A DNA stretch of 64,000 bases from Hymenobacter latericoloratus (GTDB taxonomy: Bacteria > Bacteroidota > Bacteroidia > Cytophagales > Hymenobacteraceae): contig NZ_JACHNV010000011.1 in the NCBI RefSeq assembly GCF_014199535.1, positions 17,724-81,723 on the forward strand. The letters are read 5' to 3'. A model generated the notes under the pieces. It was not told the origin of the DNA. It saw only the letters and a list, made by a program, of their open reading frames with translations, and did no database searches. Shown piece after piece: positions 19,859-27,458 of this stretch (position 1 is the stretch's first letter; every line of letters begins with the position of its first letter). Made by a program: the position numbers and the translations under genes.

Positions 19859-20806
19859 CTACGCCTTCACGTTGATGGTGAAGTCACCGGTGTGAATCTT
19901 CCCCGCGTGGTTGAACTGCAGGAAGACGCGGTATAGGCCGGGCTTTTCGAAGTTGGTGTTGAAGCCGATGGCCGGGCCTTTGTCGGCCTGGTCGTTGGGG
20001 TGCACGTGCAGGTACTGCTCGGTGTCTTCGCTGATGACCACCACGTGGCCCAGGGCGCCCAGGTAGTTTTCCAGGTCTGTCACGGGCTGGCCGCCCTTGG
20101 TGATGTTGATTTTCATGCCCAGCAGCTGGCCTACTTTCAACTCCTTGTCAAAGGAGAGCGTGGCTTGGTAGCCGTCGCCGGCCCACTGCATGTCGTCGTT
20201 CTTAAACCTCACCGGCGCGTAGGCCGGGCCCTTCACCGTGAGGGGCTGGCGGCCCAGCTGGTGCCCGGCGCCGGTAGGCGTGTAGTCCTGAAACAGCACG
20301 TAGTCGCCGCCTTTGGGGAAGGTGTACTGCACCTTGTAGTCGCCGGCCGCGGTGTACTCGGGGTGTTCGTGGTAGAACTGGCCCAGGTCTTTGCTGACGA
20401 TGATGAGGTGAATCTTCTTTTCGTGCACCACGTCCAGCGGCACGGGAGCCGAGGCATTGCCCATTTCCACGGGGGTAAAAGCCAGCGTGGTGGGCTGCCC
20501 GGCCGTCACTTCCGTGGGCGTGGGCACGAGCTTCATGTCGTAGGTCTTGCCATTGGCCACCTTGTCGTTGTGCTCCAGGTTCATGCCGCATTTGGGGCAC
20601 TTCTCCCCTTCTTTGGTGCTGGTCACTTCGGGGTGCATGGGGCAGGCGTAGGTGTGGCCGCCGCTGTGCTCGGGGGTGCCTTCGGCCGGGCCGTTGGTGG
20701 GCGTGGTGACGGTGTCGGTGGCGTTGCTGGACTCTGGGTTGGACGAGCAGCCGGCAACAGCCAGGGTGCCGGCCAGGGCCAGCAGGGAAAGCGGTAAGCG
20801 GTACAT
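19859..20806 (-). CDS. Copper-associated lipoprotein with heavy-metal-binding domain
   Basis: 315 aa from ATG at 20806 (MYRLPLSLLALAGTLAVAGC), which places a lipobox LAVAGC; ATG at 20830 is also possible. A longer frame to 21073 is not a real N terminus. Next comes YACPMHPEV...EGEKCPKCGMNLEH (~residues 50-80), a heavy-metal-binding YHS-like domain. The rest is two beta-sandwich-like repeats with metal-ligand-rich strands (LGQFYHEHPEYTAAG ; EQYLHVHPNDQADKG ; VFLQFNHAGKIHTG). Probable surface or periplasmic copper binder; homologous segments around 150-200 and 255-300 look duplicated. Confidence 0.75.
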   Translation of the reverse strand: MYRLPLSLLALAGTLAVAGCSSNPESSNATDTVTTPTNGPAEGTPEHSGGHTYACPMHPEVTSTKEGEKCPKCGMNLEHNDKVANGKTYDMKLVPTPTEVTAGQPTTLAFTPVEMGNASAPVPLDVVHEKKIHLIIVSKDLGQFYHEHPEYTAAGDYKVQYTFPKGGDYVLFQDYTPTGAGHQLGRQPLTVKGPAYAPVRFKNDDMQWAGDGYQATLSFDKELKVGQLLGMKINITKGGQPVTDLENYLGALGHVVVISEDTEQYLHVHPNDQADKGPAIGFNTNFEKPGLYRVFLQFNHAGKIHTGDFTINVKA

Positions 20807-20871
20807 AACAGAGGTGTGGGGGTTAGACATGAGGCCGCTGCCTGTTGCGGCCCGGGAACTTTGCCGGGGAA

Positions 20872-21003
20872 TTAAGTCTGCCACTGCTGCCAGAGCACGA
20901 AGCCCAGCACGGCGATTACCGCGGCATAGAGCAGGTAGGAAAGCCGGCGGCGAACCGGGCCCCGGGGGGCGGGTCCGCCCGCCTCCTGGCAACAACGCTT
21001 CAT
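20872..21003 (-). CDS. Small single-pass membrane protein
   Basis: 43 aa from ATG at 21003: MKRCCQEAGG, a basic stretch (RGPVRRRL), then one helix (YLLYAAVIAVLGFVLWQ). A vicinal CC near the N terminus might bind metal on the cytoplasmic side. It lies between two copper-related exported proteins on the same strand. Too short to assign. Confidence 0.5.
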   Translation of the reverse strand: MKRCCQEAGGPAPRGPVRRRLSYLLYAAVIAVLGFVLWQQWQT

Positions 21004-21072
21004 TGTTGGGGCGGGTAATCCAGGAAGAAATGGGATGGGGGCGCCAGGGCGCCGGGCGAACACGCCACAGCA

Positions 21073-21116
21073 AAGGCCCGCCCCGGGCATAGCAGCGCTA
21101 TGCCGGGGCGGGCCTT
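21073..21116. terminator. Long GC-rich stem-loop terminator
   Basis: A near-perfect ~20-bp stem (AAGGCCCGCCCCGGGCATAG... pairing with ...CTATGCCGGGGCGGGCCTT, one bulged G) around AGC. It lies 16 bp after the stop of the His/Cys-rich secreted protein and before the small membrane protein. No long T tract, so it may attenuate rather than end transcription. Confidence 0.6.
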
Positions 21117-21131
21117 CGGCTAATCAACCAA

Positions 21132-21614
21132 TCAGACCGTCAGGGACTGAATGAAAATGCGGATGTCGGGTATTTTGGGCGGCAGGTGCTCACGAAGCAC
21201 CAGTACCACCGCGTTCGTGCGGTCCCATTGGCCCGCAGCCGGCCGGAAAAAGAAGTCGTTGCTGGCCGGCAGCAACGCGGGGGAAGTTACCAGCAACTGC
21301 TTTTCCCCGGGCGTCGTCAAGGACTTGAGAATGGCAGCCGAGTTGTCTTTGCAGCAATCCTCTTTGCCCGCGGGTTTGGAGTCGTGCCGGCCGTGTTCCG
21401 GCTGGGCTTTCACGGGCTTCGTTTGGGCCGTCGCCTGGCCGTGGCCGTGACAACCCGGATGCGTGGGTTTCTCCACGACTTGAGGCTTGGCTACCGGGGC
21501 CGTCCCCGTTGAAGTGAGGGTAGCGCAATAGCACTGGCCCACGAACACGTTGACGAAGACGAGCAGAAAGCTCGTCGCCAGCAAACGGCGGAAGGGGAAC
21601 AGGCTACGAAACAT
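21132..21614 (-). CDS. Secreted His/Cys-rich protein, copper-island hypothetical
   Basis: 160 aa. N-terminal hydrophobic segment (LLATSFLLVFVNVFVGQCYC) as signal peptide; a central metal-ligand-rich region (HPGCHGHGQ, PEHGRHDSK, EDCCKD); and a C-terminal folded part (FFFRPAAGQWDRTNAVVLVLREHLPP). It is the first gene of the minus-strand copper series, divergent from copA. Small exported His-rich proteins like this are frequent in Bacteroidota copper islands. Exact function not known. Confidence 0.65.
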   Translation of the reverse strand: MFRSLFPFRRLLATSFLLVFVNVFVGQCYCATLTSTGTAPVAKPQVVEKPTHPGCHGHGQATAQTKPVKAQPEHGRHDSKPAGKEDCCKDNSAAILKSLTTPGEKQLLVTSPALLPASNDFFFRPAAGQWDRTNAVVLVLREHLPPKIPDIRIFIQSLTV

Positions 21615-21808
21615 GACAGGTGCTAAGCAACTGCAAAACTACTATTCTGCGCAAAAAGTGCAGGACTGCTCCTTTACTGTAATTGCAGGCGAAGCGTTGC
21701 CGCGGGTCGGCCTCAGGTCTGGAGCAGGGCGTCGCAATTGGGGCTGAATAAGCTTTGCGGCCCGTTTTGTCAGCTTTTCGTTTCCTGCGGGTACCACAAC
21801 TAAGTGCA

Positions 21809-21840
21809 AAATTATGCAAGCCTGCGCCGCGATTATGTAA
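21809..21840 (+). promoter_or_regulatory. Candidate HMA-AraC operator, copy 2 (copA region, distal)
   Basis: AAATTATGCAAG (21809-21820), then ATTATGTAA (21832-21840) starting exactly 21 bp after ATTATGC. The first half also forms a small inverted repeat with preceding bases (TGCAAAATTATGCA). This is the best-conserved pair in the window. Confidence 0.65.
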
Positions 21841-21908
21841 ACGCTGCCTGCCGTTTGGCTTTTAACACCCTTACTTCCCCACGCAATTACCACCCGGTCA
21901 GGGCGTCA

Positions 21909-21940
21909 AATTATGCAAGTTCGCAGCCGGATTTAATACC
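21909..21940 (+). promoter_or_regulatory. Candidate HMA-AraC operator, copy 3 (copA region, proximal)
   Basis: AAATTATGCAAG (21909-21920) with a weaker second half ATTTAATAC (21932-21940) at 21 bp. It ends 95 bp before the copA start codon, a position similar to the other copies relative to their genes. Confidence 0.55.
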
Positions 21941-22035
21941 AACTTCCGGCAACTGCCCCCGTTCCTTTGTAGCGTGATTTCACCTTTGGGCCACTGGCCT
22001 GCCAAGCGCGCAAATCCGCTACTGAGCTGTTACCT

Positions 22036-24309
22036 ATGGAACCAACGACCAGAACCGAGACCCTCGACATCGAAGGCATGACTTGCGCCTCGTGCGCGGC
22101 CTTTGTCGAAAAGTCCCTGACCCGCACCCCCGGCGTGCAACGCGCCGTGGTCAACTTTGCCACGGAAAAAGCCACCGTGGATTACTTGCCCGCTCAGGCC
22201 ACGCCCGCTACCCTCAAGCAAGCCGTGGTCATGGCCGGCTACGGCGTGACCGAGCGCGCCCCCGACACGAGTGCGGCCGACCGGCAGGCCGAAATCGACC
22301 AGCAGAAGGCCCTGGCCTACCAAAAGCTCAAGCGCCGCTTTTGGGTAGCCACGGCCTTGGCCATCGTCATCATGCCGCTGAGCATGCTGATGCTCTGGCC
22401 CGCGCTGATGGCACGCGTCAACATGCAATGGCTCAACTACGGCCTGCTGCTGCTGACCCTGCCGGTGCTGCTCTACAGCGGCCGCGAATTCTACACGTCG
22501 GCTTGGAACGGCTTCAAACACCGGGCCGCCAACATGGACACGCTCATTGCCGTGGGCACCGGCGCAGCCTTTCTGTATAGCCTCGCGGCGACCGTGGTGC
22601 CGGGCTGGTTTATGCGCCGCGGCATCATGCCTGAGGTGTACTACGACACCACGGCCACCATCATTGCCCTGATTCTGCTGGGCAAGGTGCTGGAGTTGCG
22701 CGCCAAAACCCAGACCTCGGCCGCCATCAAGGCCTTGATGGGTTTGCAAGCTAAAACCGCCCGCGTGGTGCGCCCCGGGGGCCAGGAAGTGGACGTGCCC
22801 ATTGAGCAGGTCCAGCTGAACGATATTATTGTGGTGCGCCCCGGCGAAAAAGTCGCCACCGACGGCATCATCGAAGCCGGTCACTCGGCCGTGGACGAGG
22901 CCATGCTCACGGGCGAAAGCCTGCCGGTGGAGAAGAAGGAAGGCGACCCCGTGTTCGGGGCGACGCTCAACAAGACCGGTTCCTTCCGCTTCCGCGTGAC
23001 CAAAGTGGGCGCCGACACTATGCTGTCGCAAATCGTGAAGCTGGTGGAAGATGCGCAGGGCAGCCGGGCACCCATCCAGCGGCTGGCCGACAAGGTTAGC
23101 GCCATCTTCGTGCCCACGGTGGTTGTTATTGCTATCCTCACCTTCGTGCTGTGGTTCGACCTGGCGCCGGTAGAAGCGCGCCTGCCGCTGGCGCTGGTCA
23201 ACTTCGTGGCCGTGCTCATCATTGCTTGCCCCTGCGCGCTGGGTCTGGCCACGCCCACGGCCATCATGGTCAGCACCGGCAAGGGCGCCGAGCACGGCGT
23301 GCTCATCCGCAACGCCGAGGCGCTGGAAAAAGCTTACCAAGTCAACACCGTGCTGCTCGACAAAACCGGTACCATTACCCGGGGTGAGCCGGCCGTGACC
23401 GACTTTAGTCCGGCCGACGGGCAGGATGCAAGCCAGCTGTTGCAAGCAGTGGCCGCCGTGGAGCGGCAGAGCGAACACCCCTTGGCGGAAGCGGTGGTGC
23501 GCTTCGCCGATGCCCGGCACACGCCGCTGGTCGCGGCCAGCGGGTTCCGGGCGGTGGAGGGCAAGGGCGCCCAGGCCACGGTCAACGGCCAGCCCGTGCT
23601 CATCGGCAATTTGCGCCTGCTCGAAGAAGCCGGTATTTCCTTGCCCCCGGCCGTGCGCCGGCAGGCCGAGGCGCTGCTGGCCCAGGCCAAGACGGTGCTC
23701 TACGTGGCCGTGGCCGGCCAAGCCGCGGGGGTAATCGGCGTGGCCGACACCGTGCGCGACACCTCCCGGGCCGCCATTCAACGGCTGCAGGCGCTGGGCA
23801 TCGAAGTGGTGATGATGACCGGCGACAACCCCCAGACCGCCACGCAGGTGGCCGCGCAGGTGGGCATCAAGCGCTATTTCGCCGAGGTGCTGCCCCAGGA
23901 CAAGGCCGGCAAAGTCAAGGAGCTGCAGGCCGAGGGCCGCACGGTGGCCATGGTGGGCGACGGCATCAACGACGCGCCCGCCCTGGCCCAGGCCGACATC
24001 GGTTTGGCCATGGGCGGCGGCACCGACGTGGCCATGGAAGCCGCCGGCATCACCCTCATGCGCTCCGATTTGCAGGGCGTGGTCACGGCCATCGACCTCT
24101 CGCGCCAGACCATCCGCACCATCAAGCAGAACCTGTTTTTCGCCTTCATCTACAACACCCTGGGCATCCCGGTGGCGGCGGGCCTGCTCTACCCGGTCTT
24201 TGGCTGGCTGCTCTCGCCCATGCTGGCGGCCGCGGCCATGGCCCTGAGCTCGGTGTCGGTGCTCACCAACTCGCTGCGGCTGCGCGGCTTCACCCCCGTT
24301 AAATCCTAA
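22036..24309 (+). CDS. copA: Copper-exporting P1B-1-type ATPase CopA
   Basis: 757 aa. N-terminal HMA domain with GMTCASC (residues 14-20); TM6 CPC motif in IIACPCALGLATPTA (~398); phosphorylation site DKTGT (~441); HP in QSEHPLAEA; ATP/hinge GDGINDAP (~640). TM7 carries YN (FFAFIYNTLGIP) and TM8 MxxSS (MAAAAMALSSVSV), the residues that define Cu(I)-selective pumps. It expels Cu(I) from cytoplasm to periplasm. First gene of a plus-strand operon with a cupredoxin and an HMA-AraC regulator, preceded by two candidate operators. Confidence 0.96.
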   Translation: MEPTTRTETLDIEGMTCASCAAFVEKSLTRTPGVQRAVVNFATEKATVDYLPAQATPATLKQAVVMAGYGVTERAPDTSAADRQAEIDQQKALAYQKLKRRFWVATALAIVIMPLSMLMLWPALMARVNMQWLNYGLLLLTLPVLLYSGREFYTSAWNGFKHRAANMDTLIAVGTGAAFLYSLAATVVPGWFMRRGIMPEVYYDTTATIIALILLGKVLELRAKTQTSAAIKALMGLQAKTARVVRPGGQEVDVPIEQVQLNDIIVVRPGEKVATDGIIEAGHSAVDEAMLTGESLPVEKKEGDPVFGATLNKTGSFRFRVTKVGADTMLSQIVKLVEDAQGSRAPIQRLADKVSAIFVPTVVVIAILTFVLWFDLAPVEARLPLALVNFVAVLIIACPCALGLATPTAIMVSTGKGAEHGVLIRNAEALEKAYQVNTVLLDKTGTITRGEPAVTDFSPADGQDASQLLQAVAAVERQSEHPLAEAVVRFADARHTPLVAASGFRAVEGKGAQATVNGQPVLIGNLRLLEEAGISLPPAVRRQAEALLAQAKTVLYVAVAGQAAGVIGVADTVRDTSRAAIQRLQALGIEVVMMTGDNPQTATQVAAQVGIKRYFAEVLPQDKAGKVKELQAEGRTVAMVGDGINDAPALAQADIGLAMGGGTDVAMEAAGITLMRSDLQGVVTAIDLSRQTIRTIKQNLFFAFIYNTLGIPVAAGLLYPVFGWLLSPMLAAAAMALSSVSVLTNSLRLRGFTPVKS

Positions 24310-24313
24310 GGTT

Positions 24314-24691
24314 ATGGATACTGCCGAAATCATCGTGACCCTGTCCGGGCTGGCTCTGGCCGGGTTTGTCATCTGGTACTTTTTCTTCTCGGCCCGCCAA
24401 ACGGCCAGCGCCGTGTCAAGCTCGGGCGGGGTGCAGCAGGTGGACATCACCGTCAAGGGCGGCTACTCGCCCGACGTCATCGAGGTGGAGCGTGGCAAAC
24501 CCGTGCAGCTGAGCTTTTACCGCGACGAGGAAAACTCCTGCTCCGAGGAGCTGCTGCTGCCCGACTTCAGCATCCGCCGCGACCTGCCGGCCTACAAAAC
24601 CACTTTGGTAGAGCTGCTGCCCCAGCAGGCCGGCACGTTTACGTTCACTTGCGGCATGGGCATGCTGCGGGGCAGCCTGGTCGTTAAGTAA
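24314..24691 (+). CDS. Membrane-anchored cupredoxin-domain protein
   Basis: 125 aa, 4 bp after copA. An N-terminal membrane segment (IIVTLSGLALAGFVIWYFFF) anchors a cupredoxin-like beta domain starting VDITVKGGYSPDVIEVERGK. Expected copper ligands: Cys in EENSCSEELLLP and the C-terminal CGMGMLRG, which supplies Cys/Met in place of the classic HxxxxM loop. Likely faces the periplasm and accepts copper released by CopA, or passes it to the Cus system; that role is inference. Confidence 0.85.
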   Translation: MDTAEIIVTLSGLALAGFVIWYFFFSARQTASAVSSSGGVQQVDITVKGGYSPDVIEVERGKPVQLSFYRDEENSCSEELLLPDFSIRRDLPAYKTTLVELLPQQAGTFTFTCGMGMLRGSLVVK

Positions 24692-24700
24692 GCCCGTGCT

Positions 24701-25324
24701 ATGAACCACGCCCTTCCTGCCGGCCACGTGCTGCCCCCGCCCGGGGCCCAGCGCCTGCTCATTAAAAATATGGTGTGCCCCCAGTGCATCCGGGTGGTGC
24801 AGGAGGACCTGACGGCCCTGGGCCTGCAGGTGCACCGCGTGGTGCTGGGCGAGGCCGACGTAACGGCTCCCGACGGCGCCGAGCTGGAATGGGAGCCCAT
24901 CCGGGCCTGCCTGCGCGATGCCGGCTTTGCGTTGCTGGAGGACCCCCGGGCCCAGCTGGTGGAACAAATTAAAACGGTGCTGGTGACCCTGATTCACTAC
25001 CCGCCCCCCGGCCCGCGCCTGCTCAACTACTCTGACTACTTGGTGGAGCATCTGGGCCGCGACTACCATTACCTCTCCCACTTGTTTTCCGCCGAGGAAG
25101 GGCTGACCATTGAGAAGTTTATCATCCGCCAGAAGGTCGAGCGCGCCAAAGAGCTTATCGGTTACGGCGAACTGAGCATTGCCGAGGTCAGCCGGCAACT
25201 GGGTTACAGCAGCCCGGCCCACCTAACGCGGCAATTCCGGCAAATCACCGGCCTTACCCCGAGTGAATTTCAGAAGCTGGGGCCGGCGAGTTCAGCCCGC
25301 CGTAGCCTGGATTCGTTGGTATAA
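24701..25324 (+). CDS. AraC-family regulator with N-terminal HMA domain
   Basis: 207 aa. Residues ~17-85 form an HMA-like domain with an intact CPQC motif (LLIKNMVCPQCIRVV), and the C-terminal ~100 an AraC DNA-binding domain with two helix-turn-helix motifs (LSIAEVSRQLGYSSPAHLTRQF). The HMA part plausibly senses Cu(I) directly and the AraC part binds direct repeats. Third gene of the copA operon. It is paralogous over its whole length to the protein at 10578, which lacks one Cys. Most likely activator for the 21-bp-register sites. Confidence 0.88.
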   Translation: MNHALPAGHVLPPPGAQRLLIKNMVCPQCIRVVQEDLTALGLQVHRVVLGEADVTAPDGAELEWEPIRACLRDAGFALLEDPRAQLVEQIKTVLVTLIHYPPPGPRLLNYSDYLVEHLGRDYHYLSHLFSAEEGLTIEKFIIRQKVERAKELIGYGELSIAEVSRQLGYSSPAHLTRQFRQITGLTPSEFQKLGPASSARRSLDSLV

Positions 25325-25329
25325 GCCAG

Positions 25330-25361
25330 AAATTATGCAAGCAAAAGGCTCTGTTGTGTAA
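25330..25361 (+). promoter_or_regulatory. Candidate HMA-AraC operator, copy 4 (DUF305 gene)
   Basis: AAATTATGCAAG (25330-25341), then GTTGTGTAA (25353-25361), again exactly 21 bp after ATTATGC. It ends 50 bp before the DUF305 start codon and lies just after the stop of the HMA-AraC gene. Confidence 0.6.
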
Positions 25362-25411
25362 AAACAACCTCGCCAAGCCGACCGTTGTCACGCTTATTCA
25401 CCACTAATTTA

Positions 25412-26035
25412 ATGCGCATGCTCTCCCGCCGCTTTTTTCGCCTGCCCCTGCTTTCCCTGCTTCTGATAGGGGTGCTGGTAACATCCTGCAAGAAGGACCA
25501 CGACCAGCACACGAAACACGATAGTCCTTACATGAAAATCATGATGGACATGATGGCTCAAATGGACGCGCAGGCCAAAACCCAAGACCCCGACCACGAC
25601 TTTGCTGCCCAAATGGTGCTGCACCACGATGCCGCCATCAAAATGGCCCAAGAAGAACTGCGCACGGGCACTAACCAGGAGATGAAGACCACGGCCCAGG
25701 ACATCATCACCAAGCAGCAGGCTGAAATTGGCCAGTTCAACGCCTTTCTGGGTAGCCACCAACCGCAAACGCCGCTGGTGCCGCAGTTCAACCAGCTGCA
25801 GAAAACCAACATGGACCGCATGATGGCTGCCAGCGACGCCCGCACGTTGACAGGCCGGCCGGATTACGATTTCGCCCAACTCATGGTGGACCACCACCAG
25901 GCCGCCATCGACAACTCTGAGGCCCTGCTGCAGCACGGGCGCAACACCACCACCCGTAGCATGGCCCAAGCCATCATTGCCGACCAGCGTCAGGAAATTG
26001 CGGCGCTGCAGAATTGGTTGACGCGCAACCGCTAA
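25412..26035 (+). CDS. DUF305 lipoprotein, second copy
   Basis: 207 aa from ATG at 25412 (MRMLSRRFFRLPLLSLLLIG) with lipobox LVTSC; an upstream TTG at 25385 is in frame but would spoil the signal peptide. Two DUF305 units: HDFAAQMVLHHDAAIKMAQE (~residues 60-80) and YDFAQLMVDHHQAAIDNSEA (~150-170). A Met/His-rich segment (MKIMMDMMAQMDAQ) precedes the first. Periplasmic copper buffering is the likely role. It has its own upstream operator copy and a terminator at 26054. Confidence 0.88.
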   Translation: MRMLSRRFFRLPLLSLLLIGVLVTSCKKDHDQHTKHDSPYMKIMMDMMAQMDAQAKTQDPDHDFAAQMVLHHDAAIKMAQEELRTGTNQEMKTTAQDIITKQQAEIGQFNAFLGSHQPQTPLVPQFNQLQKTNMDRMMAASDARTLTGRPDYDFAQLMVDHHQAAIDNSEALLQHGRNTTTRSMAQAIIADQRQEIAALQNWLTRNR

Positions 26036-26053
26036 GCACCGGTACGTTCTGGC

Positions 26054-26084
26054 AAAGGCAGCTCTGTTCGGGCTGCCTTTTTTT
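26054..26084 (+). terminator. Rho-independent terminator of the DUF305 gene
   Basis: Stem AAAGGCAGC / GCTGCCTTT with an 8-nt loop, followed by a run of T, 18 bp after the stop codon. Confidence 0.85.
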
Positions 26085-26106
26085 CGCTCCGCTGTTACGA
26101 GCTTCC

Positions 26107-26883
26107 ATGCTTGCCTGCTCTGTTCTGCATCGCCTCCGAAACATCGCCGCCGGTCTGGTGCTGCTTCTCGGCGGTTGCCGCTCCACGGCTGTAACACCCC
26201 GGTTTGCCCCGGCCGCTTATTCCTTTACGCCGCGCCCGGTGACGCGCCTGGACACGACGCTGGCCGCCGCCCCTGAACGTTCTACTGCCCCGCCGCGGCC
26301 GGCGAAGAGGGGAGCGCGCCCCCGGGCGGTGTACTCGCTGAACGAGAGGCCCTTGGAGAAAAAGGGACAGGCACCCCAATCGAATAGAAGTTATCCAACC
26401 ACAACGACGGCCGATACGGCGAAGAACTCAGCCCGTGCAGCGACGCCGCGCGAGCTTCGCAAGCCTTTACCCAAACTAGTAAGCGCCAAAACCCTGGTGC
26501 ATTATAGCTTGCACTTCGTGTTTCCGGTCGTGCTGGCGTTGGTGTTCTTTCCTGCGATGTGGCAAACTGCCTACCTGATTATGCTGGCCACGATGCTCAT
26601 TGACCTGGACCACTTGTTAGCCACTCCCGTCTTTGACCCCTTGCGCTGCAGCATAGGCTTCCACCCGCTGCACTCGTTTTATGCCATCCCGGTGTATGTG
26701 CTGCTGCTGTTGCTGCCACCGCCCATGAACGTCATCGCCGTGGGCGTGCTGTTTCACCTGTTTACCGATACGGTGGACTGCCTATGGTCCTTCCGCTACT
26801 GCCGCGAGTGCTATCTCAACTCCCGCATTCGTGGTTTGGTCGACTGGGCGCGGAAGCTGCTGGGCCTTGAGGTGGTCAGGTAA
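26107..26883 (+). CDS. Lipoprotein-type N terminus fused to DUF6122-like membrane domain
   Basis: 258 aa from ATG at 26107 (MLACSVLHRLRNIAAGLVLLLGGC), giving a lipobox LLGGC; the earlier frame start at 26014 overlaps the DUF305 gene and terminator. Residues ~25-125 are Pro/Thr/Arg-rich and low-complexity. The C-terminal ~120 residues match the small protein at 11222: IDLDHLLATPVFDPLRC, GFHPLHSFYAIPV, and FRYCRECY near the end. The last gene of the copper island on this side. The combination of a lipoprotein signal and a multi-pass membrane domain is odd and may be a fusion; function unknown. Confidence 0.6.
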   Translation: MLACSVLHRLRNIAAGLVLLLGGCRSTAVTPRFAPAAYSFTPRPVTRLDTTLAAAPERSTAPPRPAKRGARPRAVYSLNERPLEKKGQAPQSNRSYPTTTTADTAKNSARAATPRELRKPLPKLVSAKTLVHYSLHFVFPVVLALVFFPAMWQTAYLIMLATMLIDLDHLLATPVFDPLRCSIGFHPLHSFYAIPVYVLLLLLPPPMNVIAVGVLFHLFTDTVDCLWSFRYCRECYLNSRIRGLVDWARKLLGLEVVR

Positions 26884-27050
26884 GTGGGGCAAGGAAGTAG
26901 TTTAGTACACATCGGTAACTGACACGTCACCTCTATTGGTATGCAAGTCAAAGCAATTTAGTGTGGTTTAATGCATATTATGCGTATCATTATGGCACTA
27001 AAACCTACTTAATGTAATGCATAGGTGTCATTAATCTTTTGGCAGATTTG

Positions 27051-27116
27051 TTGACCGGTTCGTTTGTTAATGCTATCTTTACGTGACATTAAGGCCGTGA
27101 ACGGCAGTTAATGACA
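27051..27116 (+). promoter_or_regulatory. hipBA promoter and inverted-repeat operator
   Basis: TTG (27051-27053), 20 bp, TATCTTTA (27074-27081) form a promoter of the type seen elsewhere here. Just downstream TGACATTAA (27084-27092) and TTAATGACA (27108-27116) are exact inverse copies; a further TGTCATTAA is at 27026. HipB-type regulators bind such palindromes to repress their own operon. Confidence 0.6.
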
Positions 27117-27131
27117 TGCAAAAGCATCATT

Positions 27132-27458
27132 ATGGATTGGTACGCGCTATCAGACTTGGCCGCCGTTAAGGAAATTGGTCGGAACCTGCAGCAGATTCGT
27201 CTGAATCAGGACATCTCCCAGCAGGAACTGGCTGTCCAAACCGGTCTGAGCCGGTTGACTATTAGCCAGGTTGAGAATGGACGCCCGGCGTCTACCCTGA
27301 CCCTGGTGCAGCTGTTGCGGGCATTGGGGCGGCTTGATGTGCTGGAGGTGCTGGAAGAGTCCGCCACCATCAGCCCTTTGCAGGCGGCACGGCTGGCGCG
27401 CCAACAGCGGCAACGGGCCAGCCGCCGAGGGGAAGACACTTCAGCATCCGGTTTATGA
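27132..27458 (+). CDS. hipB: HipB-type antitoxin, XRE-family regulator
   Basis: 108 aa from ATG at 27132 (MDWYALSDLAAVKEIG); the ATG at 27111 would overlap the operator, so the later start is preferred. A Cro/C1 helix-turn-helix covers ~18-75 (ISQQELAVQTGLSRLTISQVENGRP). It should neutralise HipA and repress the operon. Its stop overlaps the hipA start (ATGA). Confidence 0.85.
   Translation: MDWYALSDLAAVKEIGRNLQQIRLNQDISQQELAVQTGLSRLTISQVENGRPASTLTLVQLLRALGRLDVLEVLEESATISPLQAARLARQQRQRASRRGEDTSASGL

Larger units (their letters stand above)
21615..22035. promoter_or_regulatory. Divergent control region of the copper island (421 bp)
   Basis: No gene seen. The region separates the minus-strand secreted-protein/cus series from plus-strand copA. 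It holds two copies of the AAATTATGCAAG element (21809 and 21909), exactly 100 bp apart, each followed at 21 bp by a second half-site. TTCCTTTG (21962-21969) and CACCTTTG near 21990 are weak candidates for a -7 box for copA. No matching element in the opposite orientation was found for the minus-strand gene. Confidence 0.6.

Noticed and set aside
20806..21073. Extended N terminus of the copper lipoprotein
   Set aside because: The extension has no signal peptide and overlaps another gene; the lipobox start at 20806 or 20830 is clear.
22030..24456. An 808-residue open frame antisense to copA
   Set aside because: It is the mirror of a clear P-type ATPase with all motifs intact; long antisense frames are common in GC-rich coding DNA and this one is His/Gly/Gln-rich with no domains.
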